DNA of 64,000 nucleotides from a bacterium. GTDB lineage: Bacteria; Myxococcota_A; Bradymonadia; UBA7976; UBA1532. Under the pieces are notes generated by a model that searched no databases, was not told the DNA's origin, and was given only the letters and a program-made list of their open reading frames with translations. The stretch spans positions 124,001 through 188,000 of the forward strand of contig JAUHXC010000007.1 of NCBI GenBank assembly GCA_030427205.1, in the 5' to 3' direction. Of the stretch, positions 8,720 to 18,158 are shown in pieces. Position 1 is the first letter of the stretch. Each line of letters begins with the position of its first letter. The position numbers and the translations under genes are program-made.

Positions 8720-9487
8720 TCAGCCGGTCCAGACCCCCTCGAAGACCCGCTTCGCGCCACCGGTCATCCGGATCGCGGCGGGCTGTCCGCTGATCGACAG
8801 CCGCCCGCCGGGCAGATCGATCCGCACCGCGCCCGGCGCGGCCCGCTTCTCGAGCCAGGCGGCCGCGGCGGTGGCGCAGGCGCCCGTTCCGCAGGCCAGC
8901 GTCGGCCCGGCGCCGCGCTCCCAGACTCGCAGTTGGATGCCGTCTGCGTGCGGCTCGGCGAACGAGATGTTCGCCCCCGCCTCGAACGCGGCGTGACCGA
9001 CGAGCGCCGGGCCCAGACGGGCGAACTCCGCATCGTCGAAACGGCCGAACAGCACGAAGTGCGGGTTGCCCAGCGAGACGAAGCGCCCCTCGAACCGGCG
9101 GCTCTCGACCATCACCGTTCGGGGGCCGTGGTCGACGATCGCGCCCATCTGCACCGTGACCCCATCAGGCCCATCGCTGACCGGCAGGGGTCCCGCTCCG
9201 GTCTCGACGACAAAAGTCTCCGGCAGCGTCGGCCGCCGATCGCGCAGATAGCGGACGACGCAGCGCAGCCCGTTGCCGCACATCTCGGGCACGCTGCCGT
9301 CGGCGTTGTGCACCGTCATCCGCCACGGCGCCGCCTCGCCCGGCTCGACGACGAGCACGCCGTCCGCGCCGATGCCGTAGTGGCGATCGCACAGCCGCTT
9401 CACCAGCTCGGGGCCGAGCCGAACGGTCGCTTCCCGCTCGACGACGATGAAGTCGTTGCCGATGCCCTGATACTTGGCGAAGCGCAT
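8720..9487 (-). CDS. dapF: Diaminopimelate epimerase
   Basis: The product is 255 residues. It converts LL- to meso-diaminopimelate in lysine and peptidoglycan precursor synthesis in the cytoplasm. Visible marks are the N-terminal KYQGIGNDF, the first catalytic cysteine in EMCGNGLRC, GNPHFV, and the second catalytic cysteine in ACGTGAC. Length is slightly below the usual 270-280, but both halves of the pseudo-symmetric fold are present. It is divergent from the sigma-54 activator gene and convergent with rplC. Confidence 0.97.
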   Translation of the reverse strand: MRFAKYQGIGNDFIVVEREATVRLGPELVKRLCDRHYGIGADGVLVVEPGEAAPWRMTVHNADGSVPEMCGNGLRCVVRYLRDRRPTLPETFVVETGAGPLPVSDGPDGVTVQMGAIVDHGPRTVMVESRRFEGRFVSLGNPHFVLFGRFDDAEFARLGPALVGHAAFEAGANISFAEPHADGIQLRVWERGAGPTLACGTGACATAAAAWLEKRAAPGAVRIDLPGGRLSISGQPAAIRMTGGAKRVFEGVWTG

Positions 9488-9545
9488 CGTGGGTCCTCGG
9501 GGGTCCTTCGAGAGCGGCCGTCAGCGCGACCGAACCGACAGAGAA

Positions 9546-9574
9546 TTGACAGCCGGGCCATACGCCCGGACAAT
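9546..9574 (+). promoter_or_regulatory. Possible sigma-70 promoter for the sigma-54 activator gene
   Basis: A perfect -35 TTGACA (9546-9551), a 17-base spacer and GACAAT (9569-9574) lie about 45 bases before the GTG at 9620. This fits a master regulator read by the housekeeping sigma factor. Confidence 0.45.
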
Positions 9575-9619
9575 TCGCCCAGACGGGTCGCCGCGGGGTG
9601 ACTCGGGGGGGAGCATGAC

Positions 9620-10606
<987 letters not shown>

Positions 10607-10610
10607 ACCG

Positions 10611-13046
10611 ATGACCCGCCGCCCCGCCACCGCCCGCCCGCGCGCGGGCCTGCCGCTCGCCCGACTCGCGGCGATCGGGCTGGCGGCCTCGCTGGCCGCG
10701 GGCCTCGGCGAGGGCCGGGCGCAGTCCATCGAGAGCACGCCGCTGGCCGACTATCGGCGCATCGAGATGCGGGTGCCGGCCGACTTCACCGTCGACTGCC
10801 GCACCCGCGGTCAGCGGGTCGACTGCGCGGTCAGCGCGGTGCCCGAGGCCTTCCCTCAGCTGATGTTCGGCCTGCGCGGCGGCACGTTGGCCGGGGTCAC
10901 CGTCCGGCCCGGCCGGGGCACGGCGGCGACCATTCGCTTCAACCTCAAGCGCGACGCCCTGCGGCTGCAGCAGGCGCTGCTCGTCAAGCCGCGCCGCTGG
11001 GTGGTCGAGGTGGGCCTGCCCGACGTGCTGATGGGGCCGGTGCAGGAGCAGCTGCCGTTTCGGCCGTACCCGATGCGCACCGACGACCTGGGCTTCGTCA
11101 TCCCGCCGGCCGACATCCAGCCGGTGCCGCCGCGCTCCGAGGCCGCCCAGCAATACGGCGCGTGCTACGAGGCGTGGCTCAACGAGTCCTATCGCCGGGC
11201 GATCGAAGTCTGCGGCCGGGTCGATACCGACGCCCCCGACGCGGTGCCGGGGCGCATGGCGCTCAAGATCATCGCCGAGTCGTGGCTGAAGGTCATGGCG
11301 GTGGAGGCCACCGACGACCTGCCGTCGGTCATCGCCGCCCTCGAGGCCGCCGAGCGCGGGGTGCGCGACCCGCTGGCCAAGGTGCGCTACGCCTTGTTGG
11401 CCGCCGAGACCTTCGAATCGCTCAACTACCTCAACCGGGCCGAGCTGCACCTCGATACCCGCCGCACGGCCTACGAGAGCGGCCCTGCCGAGCCCTACGT
11501 GCTCGCCGCGCGGGCGCGCATGCTCATGAAGGTGGGCGACCACGAGAAGGCCCGGACGGTGCTCGAACAATTGCGGGCCTTGCCGGGTGATGCGCCGACC
11601 ATCGGCCGGGCCATCGTCGCGCTGGCCGGCCTGGCCTACGAAGAGAGCGCGTTCGTCGTCGCGGCCGGGCTGTTCGACCTGGCCCGGAGCCGCTGGGCCG
11701 ACGCGATCGAATCGCAGCCGGGCGCGCTGTTCCAGGCCGCCGAGACCTACCTGCTCTACGACCGGGCCGAAGACGCCCGGCGCTACTACGCGCTGTTTCT
11801 CGAGCAGTTCCCCGAGACGCCGCCGTTCTGGGTCGCCCGGGTGCGGCTCGTGGAGATCCGCTCGTATACCGATCCGATCGGCGCCCGCGAGGCGTTCCAG
11901 GCGCTGGCCGCCGAGCTCAAGCGCAACGAAGGGCAGGACCTCGCGTTCTTGCGCTACGCCGAGCTGATCGACGAGCCCGCGGCCCGGCGGCGGGTCATCC
12001 GCGACCTCGGCCGCGACAAGCGCTCCGAGTATGTGATCGAAGAGCTGACGGTGCGCTCGATCCAGCAGGCGCTCGACGACGGCCGCATCCCCCGCGCGTG
12101 GGACGTCGCCCGCAGCTATTGGCGCCGGGAGAACCCGCGCCTGCTCGACATGGCGCCGCAGCTCTTCGACCGGGTGCTCTACCTCGCCCTGCGCGAGCGC
12201 ATCGACGATCCGATCGAGGTGCTGCGGGTCTACTATCGCGAGCGGGAGCGCTTCGAGAATCACACCCTGCGCGGTGAGATGCACCTCGCCGTCGGTCGGG
12301 CGCTGCGCCAGTCGGCGATGTACAGCGAAGCGGTGCGGGTCATGCAGAACGGCCTCGGCGGCACGACCGCCGAGCAGGAGCCCGACGCCGCCGCTCGCCT
12401 GTACCGCGAGCTCGCCGCCGTGCTCTGGGAGAGCGAGGACCGCTTCCGGCTGGCCCAGATCGTCGAGTATCTCGAGGCGCGCCACCCCAAGCGCTTCGAC
12501 GACTACGACTACTGGATGGCCCGGGCCCACGACGCGTGGTGGTCGGGGCGGCTCGATACCGCCCGCGACATGCTGGTCTACGCGCTCAACGGCCCGCTGT
12601 CGACCGACGAGCGGCTCGACGTGATGGACACCCTCGTCGAGCTGTACACCGCCCGCGAAGAGCCCGATCGGGCGCTGCGGGTGCTCGACAGCCGCATCGC
12701 CCTGCACGATACCGAGCAGCGGCCCATGCGCGCCCGCGGCCGCCGCGACGCCCGCTGGCGCATCGCCGAGATCCACCTCGCCGCCGAGGCCTGGGGCCCG
12801 GCGCTGGCCGCGCTGACCGTCTTCCTCGACGAGTACCCCGACGACCCCGACCGCATCGAGGCCCGCTTCCTGGTGGGCCGTTGCCTGCTGCGCCTCGGCG
12901 ATACCACCGGCGCCCGCCGGCAGTGGGACCTCGCCGCCAAGGAGGCGCCGGATCAGACCTTCGGCAAGCTGGCTCTCATGGAGTTGGAGCTCCTGCGCTG
13001 GCGTCAGCAGAGCCTGAGCAAGGCCACCGGCAGGGTCGGCCTCTGA
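10611..13046 (+). CDS. Secreted TPR protein next to the flagellar operon
   Basis: The product is 811 residues with an Arg-rich n-region and a signal peptide ending near GRAQS. A beta-rich N-terminal domain (about 45-145) resembles an AMIN-type domain. Then come about 600 residues of degenerate TPR/helical repeats (for example PDRALRVLDSRIALHDTEQ and FLDEYPDDPDRIEARFLVG). It starts four bases after the activator gene and is probably cotranscribed with it. No named flagellar protein matches. Position suggests an envelope protein that helps flagellar assembly, perhaps binding peptidoglycan through the AMIN-like part. That is inference from context. Confidence 0.8.
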   Translation: MTRRPATARPRAGLPLARLAAIGLAASLAAGLGEGRAQSIESTPLADYRRIEMRVPADFTVDCRTRGQRVDCAVSAVPEAFPQLMFGLRGGTLAGVTVRPGRGTAATIRFNLKRDALRLQQALLVKPRRWVVEVGLPDVLMGPVQEQLPFRPYPMRTDDLGFVIPPADIQPVPPRSEAAQQYGACYEAWLNESYRRAIEVCGRVDTDAPDAVPGRMALKIIAESWLKVMAVEATDDLPSVIAALEAAERGVRDPLAKVRYALLAAETFESLNYLNRAELHLDTRRTAYESGPAEPYVLAARARMLMKVGDHEKARTVLEQLRALPGDAPTIGRAIVALAGLAYEESAFVVAAGLFDLARSRWADAIESQPGALFQAAETYLLYDRAEDARRYYALFLEQFPETPPFWVARVRLVEIRSYTDPIGAREAFQALAAELKRNEGQDLAFLRYAELIDEPAARRRVIRDLGRDKRSEYVIEELTVRSIQQALDDGRIPRAWDVARSYWRRENPRLLDMAPQLFDRVLYLALRERIDDPIEVLRVYYRERERFENHTLRGEMHLAVGRALRQSAMYSEAVRVMQNGLGGTTAEQEPDAAARLYRELAAVLWESEDRFRLAQIVEYLEARHPKRFDDYDYWMARAHDAWWSGRLDTARDMLVYALNGPLSTDERLDVMDTLVELYTAREEPDRALRVLDSRIALHDTEQRPMRARGRRDARWRIAEIHLAAEAWGPALAALTVFLDEYPDDPDRIEARFLVGRCLLRLGDTTGARRQWDLAAKEAPDQTFGKLALMELELLRWRQQSLSKATGRVGL

Positions 13047-13406
13047 TCGGGCCACCACGGGCCCCCTGGAGCCGCCCCGCGGCATCTCCGACCCCGTCTC
13101 CGACCTCTCGACGGCCCATCGATGGCGCGGCGCCACCGTACAGCCACGTTGCGCATCGTCCCGCCTCGATGAAACCGGCTCGACCAGACCAACGCCGTCG
13201 TCAGAAGCCTGACGATCGACCGGCGGCCCGCTGGCGGTCCACCGTGCGCGAACACCCCGGCGCCGCGGCTGGGATCGCCGCCCCGGGGTCGTCGGCGCGG
13301 CGGATCGCCGGGCGCGTCCGACCGCCGCGATCGATCTGGCACGCATCTCGCTGAGAGAGCCTGCGGACCCGCCGGCCCCGACGCCGGCCGCGGCCCAGGA
13401 GACGAG
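13047..13406 (+). other. Intergenic region before flgB
   Basis: This is 360 bases without a supported gene. It holds the sigma-54 promoter at 13337-13352 and leaves ample room upstream for activator (enhancer) sites. No obvious repeated operator was recognised by eye. The ribosome-binding site CAGGAG lies just before flgB. Confidence 0.6.
13337..13352 (+). promoter_or_regulatory. Sigma-54 promoter of the flgB operon
   Basis: TGGCACGCATCTCGCT matches the -24/-12 consensus TGGCACG-N4-TTGCW with one mismatch (TCGC for TTGC). The GG and GC doublets have the required spacing. Start of transcription would be near 13363, about 44 bases before flgB. The same TCGCT variant occurs in the flhF promoter. 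Confidence 0.8.
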
Positions 13407-13808
13407 ATGAAGCTGCTGTTCGATCGCCTCTCGATGACCCTCGAGCATGCCCTCGACTTCCGCCTGGAGCGGGGCAACATGGTCAACGCCAACCTGGCCA
13501 ACCTCGACACCCCGGGCTACACGCCCGTCGAGCTCAAGTTCGACGAGCAGCTCGCCGACTTCCTCGCGGGGCGCAACCCGCCGCAGATCGCGGTCACCGA
13601 CTCGACCCACGCCGGCGCGGCTCAGATCGCGCCGCGGGGCGAGACCGAATACGACTTCTTCGCGCTGCCCGACGCCGACGGCAACTCGGTCGACCTCGAC
13701 CACGAGATGTCGAAGCTCGCCGAGAACCAGCTGCTGTATCGGGCGACGACCAAGGTCTACAGCAAGCGCATGGCGCTGATTAAGTACGCCATCGGCGAGG
13801 GGCAGTGA
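13407..13808 (+). CDS. flgB: Flagellar basal-body rod protein FlgB
   Basis: The product is 133 residues, the usual FlgB length. FlgB forms the proximal rod with FlgC, FlgF and FliE. The rod/hook signature NMVNANLANLDTPGYTPVEL is near residue 30, and the C-terminal helix (MSKLAENQLLYRATTKVYSK) is typical of rod proteins, which are exported without a cleaved signal. It is the first gene after the sigma-54 promoter, and flgC follows one base after its stop. Confidence 0.96.
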   Translation: MKLLFDRLSMTLEHALDFRLERGNMVNANLANLDTPGYTPVELKFDEQLADFLAGRNPPQIAVTDSTHAGAAQIAPRGETEYDFFALPDADGNSVDLDHEMSKLAENQLLYRATTKVYSKRMALIKYAIGEGQ

Positions 13809-13809
13809 G

Positions 13810-14247
13810 ATGGACTTCTTCTCGGCCCTGAAGATCGCGACGACCGGGCTCTCGGTGCAGCGCACCCGGATGAACCTGACGTCGAGCAACCTGGCCAACG
13901 TCGAGACCACCCGCACCGCCGAGGGCGGCCCCTACAAGCGGCGCACCGCCGTCGTCGGCGCCGTGCCGCTCAGCGAGAGCTTCGAAGAGGTCTTCGGCGA
14001 CGCCCTGCACGACAAGACCCACGGCGCCGAGGTGATCGCGGTCTCGGCCGACGTCAGCCAGGGGCGGTTGGTCTACGACCCGTCACACCCCGACGCCAAC
14101 GGCGACGGCTACGTCGAGATGCCCAACGTCAACCCGATCAACGAGATGGTCGACATGCTGACCGCCTCGCGGGCGTACGAAGCCAACGTCACCGCGGTCA
14201 AGGCCATCAAGTCGATGGCCCAGAACGCGCTCGACATCGGGGAGTAA
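13810..14247 (+). CDS. flgC: Flagellar basal-body rod protein FlgC
   Basis: The product is 145 residues. The N-terminal rod motif (TSSNLANVETTRTAEGGPYK), the conserved middle part GRLVYDPSHPDANGDGYVEM and the C-terminal NPINEMVDMLTASRAYEANV are all typical of FlgC. It is a proximal rod subunit exported by the flagellar type III apparatus. It lies between flgB and fliE in the conserved flgBC-fliE order. Confidence 0.97.
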   Translation: MDFFSALKIATTGLSVQRTRMNLTSSNLANVETTRTAEGGPYKRRTAVVGAVPLSESFEEVFGDALHDKTHGAEVIAVSADVSQGRLVYDPSHPDANGDGYVEMPNVNPINEMVDMLTASRAYEANVTAVKAIKSMAQNALDIGE

Positions 14248-14250
14248 GCC

Positions 14251-14616
14251 ATGCCGGGTCCGATCAACATCACCGGGCTGCCGCCGATGGTCTCGCCCAA
14301 CAGCGTCGCCCTCGAAGAGCGGCCCGGCGCGCGCATCGGCACCGCCACCTACGGCGAGGCGATGCGCGGCGCGCCGCGCACCCCGCCGGGGGTCAGCAAG
14401 AGCTTCTCGACGTTTCTCGAGGCGCAGCTGCGCGACGTCAATACGATCCACAAGGAGGCCGACGCCGCCGTCGCGGCGATGGCCACCGGGCGCAGCCACA
14501 ACCTGCACGAGATGATGATCGCGCTCGACCGGGCGGACGTCTCGCTGCGCATGGCGACGAAGGTGCGCAACAAGGCCGTCGAGGCCTACCAGGAAATCAT
14601 GCGGATGCCCATCTGA
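14251..14616 (+). CDS. fliE: Flagellar hook-basal body protein FliE
   Basis: The product is 121 residues. The C-terminal half carries the FliE signature (ATGRSHNLHEMMIALDRADV, then RMATKVRNKAVEAYQEIMRM). FliE joins the MS ring to the rod and is needed early for export. The N-terminal 45 residues are Pro-rich and variable. It sits three bases after flgC. Confidence 0.95.
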   Translation: MPGPINITGLPPMVSPNSVALEERPGARIGTATYGEAMRGAPRTPPGVSKSFSTFLEAQLRDVNTIHKEADAAVAAMATGRSHNLHEMMIALDRADVSLRMATKVRNKAVEAYQEIMRMPI

Positions 14617-14654
14617 GGCATCGGCGCTGCGTCTGACGCGGGACGGACGGGGTC

Positions 14655-16295
14655 ATGGAAGAAGAGGAGCAGAGAAAAGGCACGATGGGCGTGGTCGCCG
14701 AGCGGCTGCGTCAGATCAACAACCGCCTCTCCAACGTCCAGAAGATGGCGATCGCCGGTCTGGCCGGGGCGCTGTTGATCGCGATCGTGCTGATCATCTG
14801 GTTCGCCAATACCGTCGAGATGGCCACGCTGTACTCCGGCCTCGACGAGCAGCAGAGCGGCCGGCTGGTCGAAGAGCTCAAGTCCCGCGGCGTGCAGTAC
14901 GAGGTCGCCGCCGGCGGCACGGTCATCCGGGTGCCCTCGGACCAGATCTACGAGCTGCGCATGACCCTCGCCTCGGCGGGCATCGGCGGTGGCACCACCA
15001 TCGGCTACGAGCTCATCGATCAGAACGAGATGTTCGGCATGCCCGAGGACGTCATCGAGGTGAACAAGCGGCGCATCCTCGAGGGCGAGCTCGCCCGCTC
15101 GGTCGCGAGCATGGAAGAGGTCAAGACCGCCCGGGTGCACCTCGCGCTGCCCGAGGAGAGCCTCTTCGTCGAAGAGACCCGCCCGGCGACCGCCTCGGTG
15201 GTGCTCGCGCTGCAGGGCGGGGCCGAGCTCAACAAGTTCCAGGTGCAGGGCATCGTCAACCTGGTGGCCGGCGCGGTCACCGGGCTGTCGACCGACCAGG
15301 TCACCGTCGTCGACCAGCGGGGCAAGGTGCTCAACCGGCCCCACGGCGACGCGGTGGACGGCACCAGCAGCCTCGAATACCAGCGCACCGTCGAGCGCGA
15401 GCTCGAGAAGAAGGCCACCGAGGTGCTCGAGCGCTTCATCGGCGACGGCAAGGCGGTGGTGCGGGTGCGCGCGCTGATGGACTTCAGCCGCGAGGAGCGC
15501 ACCGAAGAGATCTACGACCCCGAGCGGCAGGTGGTGCGCAGCGAAGAGGCGCTCAACGAGACCCGCGAGAACGGCGGCAACCGCGTCGGCGGCGGGGCGG
15601 GGGCCGACCAGAACGACCCCAACATCGCCCAGGGGGTCGTGCGGGTCGGCGACGCGAGCAACGCCAACCGCGAGAAGACGATCACCAACTACGAGATCAA
15701 CAAGGTCACCAAGCGGGTGCGCGGCCAGGCGGCGACCATCAAGCGGCTGTCGGTCGCGGTCATCGTCGACGGCAACTACAAGGACGGCGAGCTCGCCGAG
15801 GGCGCGGTCCTCGAAGAGGGCCAGGAGCCGCCGCAGGAGTACCTCGCCCGCAGCGACGAGGAGATGGCGACCATCCGCAAGCTGGTGGCCAACGCCGTCG
15901 AGTTCGACCAGCAGCGCGGCGACCAGATCGAAGTGGCCAACGTGCAGTTCCAGGAGGAAGACCTGAGCAAGGCCGAGGCCGCGCTCGCCGCCTCGGAGCG
16001 CAAGGCGGCGGTGCGCTTCTGGACCCGCATGGGCCTGGTGCTCGCCATGGGCCTCTTGCTCGTCTTCCTCGTCTTCCGGCCGATGGTGCGCAGCCTGACC
16101 GAGCAGCCCGACGTCGCCGAGGTGCTCGACGGCGGCCTGCCCGGCGAAGAGGGCGGCGCGCTGCCCGGCGAGGAGCTCTTCGACGAGTCGGACTACGAGG
16201 AGGTCCCCGTCGCCGAGAAGCTGGTGGCGTTCTGCAAGTCGAACCCGCAGACCGCCGCCGACGTGATGTCCTACTGGTTGAAGCAGGAGGCCTGA
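14655..16295 (+). CDS. fliF: Flagellar MS-ring protein FliF
   Basis: The product is 546 residues. It shows an N-terminal membrane segment (about 33-54), the ring-building motifs with LYSGLDEQQSGRLVEELKSR and FGMPEDVIEVNKRRILEGEL, a central beta-collar region, and a second membrane segment (about 458-476). The cytoplasmic tail ends in an acidic FliG-binding region. FliF forms the inner-membrane MS ring and C-ring platform. It is followed by fliG. Confidence 0.97.
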   Translation: MEEEEQRKGTMGVVAERLRQINNRLSNVQKMAIAGLAGALLIAIVLIIWFANTVEMATLYSGLDEQQSGRLVEELKSRGVQYEVAAGGTVIRVPSDQIYELRMTLASAGIGGGTTIGYELIDQNEMFGMPEDVIEVNKRRILEGELARSVASMEEVKTARVHLALPEESLFVEETRPATASVVLALQGGAELNKFQVQGIVNLVAGAVTGLSTDQVTVVDQRGKVLNRPHGDAVDGTSSLEYQRTVERELEKKATEVLERFIGDGKAVVRVRALMDFSREERTEEIYDPERQVVRSEEALNETRENGGNRVGGGAGADQNDPNIAQGVVRVGDASNANREKTITNYEINKVTKRVRGQAATIKRLSVAVIVDGNYKDGELAEGAVLEEGQEPPQEYLARSDEEMATIRKLVANAVEFDQQRGDQIEVANVQFQEEDLSKAEAALAASERKAAVRFWTRMGLVLAMGLLLVFLVFRPMVRSLTEQPDVAEVLDGGLPGEEGGALPGEELFDESDYEEVPVAEKLVAFCKSNPQTAADVMSYWLKQEA

Positions 16296-16370
16296 TCCGT
16301 TCTCATCGGGGGTGCCTTATGCGGCCGATCGCGGCCGTTGGGGCGAATCCGTTGGAGCGGGGGTGATTCG

Positions 16371-17366
16371 ATGGCGTTGACGATGCAGAGCAAGGCGGCC
16401 CTGGTGCTGCTCATGCTGGGCGAAGAGGTCGCCGGCGAGGTGTTCAAGCGCCTCGACATGGACGACATCCGCCTGCTCAGTCGCGGCATGGCCGACATGG
16501 GCCAGATCAACGACGAAGAGCGAGACGTCGTGCTCGAGGAGTTCTACAACATGTGCGTCAAGAGCGACCCGCTGTTGCTCACCAACGGCGCCGCGTTCCT
16601 CAACTCGCTGGCCGAGAAGTTCCTCGACGCCGAAGAGAACAAGAAGCTCCAGGACACCCTCAAGAGCGACAAGCAGACCAAGCTGGCGCTCGACGCCATC
16701 GACAGCCGGGTGCTCGCCAACCTCATCCGCAAGGAGCACCCGCAGACCATCAGCCTCATCCTGGCGTACTCCGAGCCCGCCAAGAGCGCCGAGGTGCTCG
16801 CGCTGATGCCGGTGGAGACCCAGGTCGAGGTCTGCCTGCGCATGGCCAGCCTGGACAAGGTCAACCCGCAGACCCTCAAGGACGTCGAGAGCGCCCTGAT
16901 GAGCGAGATGAAGGGTCTGATGGAGATGGACGAGCAGGAGACCTCGGGCGTGGTGCTCGTCGCCGAGATCCTCAATACGATCGAGAAGAGCCACGAGGAG
17001 CGCATCTTCGAGCAGCTCATGGAGATCGACCCCGAGCTCGCCGAAGAGATCCGCAACAACATGTTCGTCTTCGACGACCTGGTGAACCTGGACGACCGCG
17101 GCATCCAGACCCTGCTCAAGGAGGTCGACAACCAGACGCTCATCCTGGCGCTCAAGACCGCCGACGAGGTGATCAAGACCAAGATCTACAACAACCTCTC
17201 CAAGCGGGCCGCCGAGATGCTGCAGGAGGACATGGAGGTCATGGGGCCGACGAAGCTCAGCGACGTCGAGAAGGCCCAGACCACCATGACCCAGGTCGCG
17301 CTGCGGCTCGAAGGCGAGGGCAAGATCGTCATCGCCAAGCCCGGCAGCGACGACGAGTTCGTCTGA
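16371..17366 (+). CDS. fliG: Flagellar motor switch protein FliG
   Basis: The product is 331 residues, the standard length, counted from ATG 16371; in-frame sequence upstream is not FliG-like and there is a G-rich ribosome-binding site. It contains the middle-domain EHPQT motif (RKEHPQTISLILAYSEP) and the C-terminal torque helix region (FVFDDLVNLDDRGIQTLLKE). Charged residues there contact the stator. FliG sits on FliF and, with FliM and FliN, forms the switch complex. Confidence 0.97.
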   Translation: MALTMQSKAALVLLMLGEEVAGEVFKRLDMDDIRLLSRGMADMGQINDEERDVVLEEFYNMCVKSDPLLLTNGAAFLNSLAEKFLDAEENKKLQDTLKSDKQTKLALDAIDSRVLANLIRKEHPQTISLILAYSEPAKSAEVLALMPVETQVEVCLRMASLDKVNPQTLKDVESALMSEMKGLMEMDEQETSGVVLVAEILNTIEKSHEERIFEQLMEIDPELAEEIRNNMFVFDDLVNLDDRGIQTLLKEVDNQTLILALKTADEVIKTKIYNNLSKRAAEMLQEDMEVMGPTKLSDVEKAQTTMTQVALRLEGEGKIVIAKPGSDDEFV

Positions 17367-17381
17367 TGAGGATCGCCTGAC

Positions 17382-18158
17382 ATGGCCAACATCATCCCCA
17401 GCGAACAGGTCGATACCCAGGTGCAGCGGGCGGTCTTCGGCGGCACGGTGCCGGCCCCCGACGCGGGGCAGCCGCTCAGCGCGCCGCACGTCGACCGGCG
17501 GGGGATGGCGCTGCCCGGCGCCGAAGCCGCGCGCCCGCTGCCGGCCCCCGAGCCCGAGCCGGCGCCCCAACCTCAGGCTCAGGCCCAAGCCCAGCCTCAG
17601 CCCCAGGCGGCCCCGGAGCCGCCACCCGCCGAGCCGCCGGTCTTCGAGGTGCCCGCCGAGATCTTGCAGGGGGTCTACGATCAGGCGGTGGCCCAGGGGC
17701 TCGAAGACGGAAAGAACCAGGTCTTCGCCGAGCTGACGGTGCTGCAGGAGCGCTACGCCGGCTGCATCGACCAGCTCGTCGGCGTCAGCAAGGAGCTGCA
17801 GGCCCAGAACCGGGTGCAGCTGCTCTCGCTGGCCTGCACCATCGCCGAGAAGCTGGTGCGCAGCCACCTGCGGGCCAACCCGGCCGACCTGCTGACCCTG
17901 GTCGACGAGGTCTTGCAGCAGGTCGAGGGCGAAGACGAGGTCATCGTCGCGGTGGGCCCCGACGATCACCAATACCTCGTCGAGCGGCGGCAGCAGCTCA
18001 TCGACGGCATCGGCGGCGCCTTCAAGATCAAGGTGATCGCCGATCCCAAGCTCGAGTACGGCGACTTCCGGGTCGAGACCCGCCTCGGCGCCACCGACGG
18101 CCGGGTCGCCAGCCGCATGGCCGAGGCCGAAGGGGCCCTGCGAGGCGCCGATGTTTGA
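17382..18158 (+). CDS. fliH: Flagellar assembly protein FliH
   Basis: The product is 258 residues. The N-terminal third is low-complexity (Pro/Ala/Glu/Gln, about 50-85). From about 95 a helical region leads into the FliH/YscL-type C-terminal domain (LACTIAEKLVRSHLRANPAD, and VIADPKLEYGDFRVETRLGA). FliH is a dimeric stator-like regulator of the FliI ATPase in the export apparatus. Assignment rests on the C-terminal domain and the fliG-fliH-fliI order. It overlaps fliI by eight bases. Confidence 0.88.
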   Translation: MANIIPSEQVDTQVQRAVFGGTVPAPDAGQPLSAPHVDRRGMALPGAEAARPLPAPEPEPAPQPQAQAQAQPQPQAAPEPPPAEPPVFEVPAEILQGVYDQAVAQGLEDGKNQVFAELTVLQERYAGCIDQLVGVSKELQAQNRVQLLSLACTIAEKLVRSHLRANPADLLTLVDEVLQQVEGEDEVIVAVGPDDHQYLVERRQQLIDGIGGAFKIKVIADPKLEYGDFRVETRLGATDGRVASRMAEAEGALRGADV

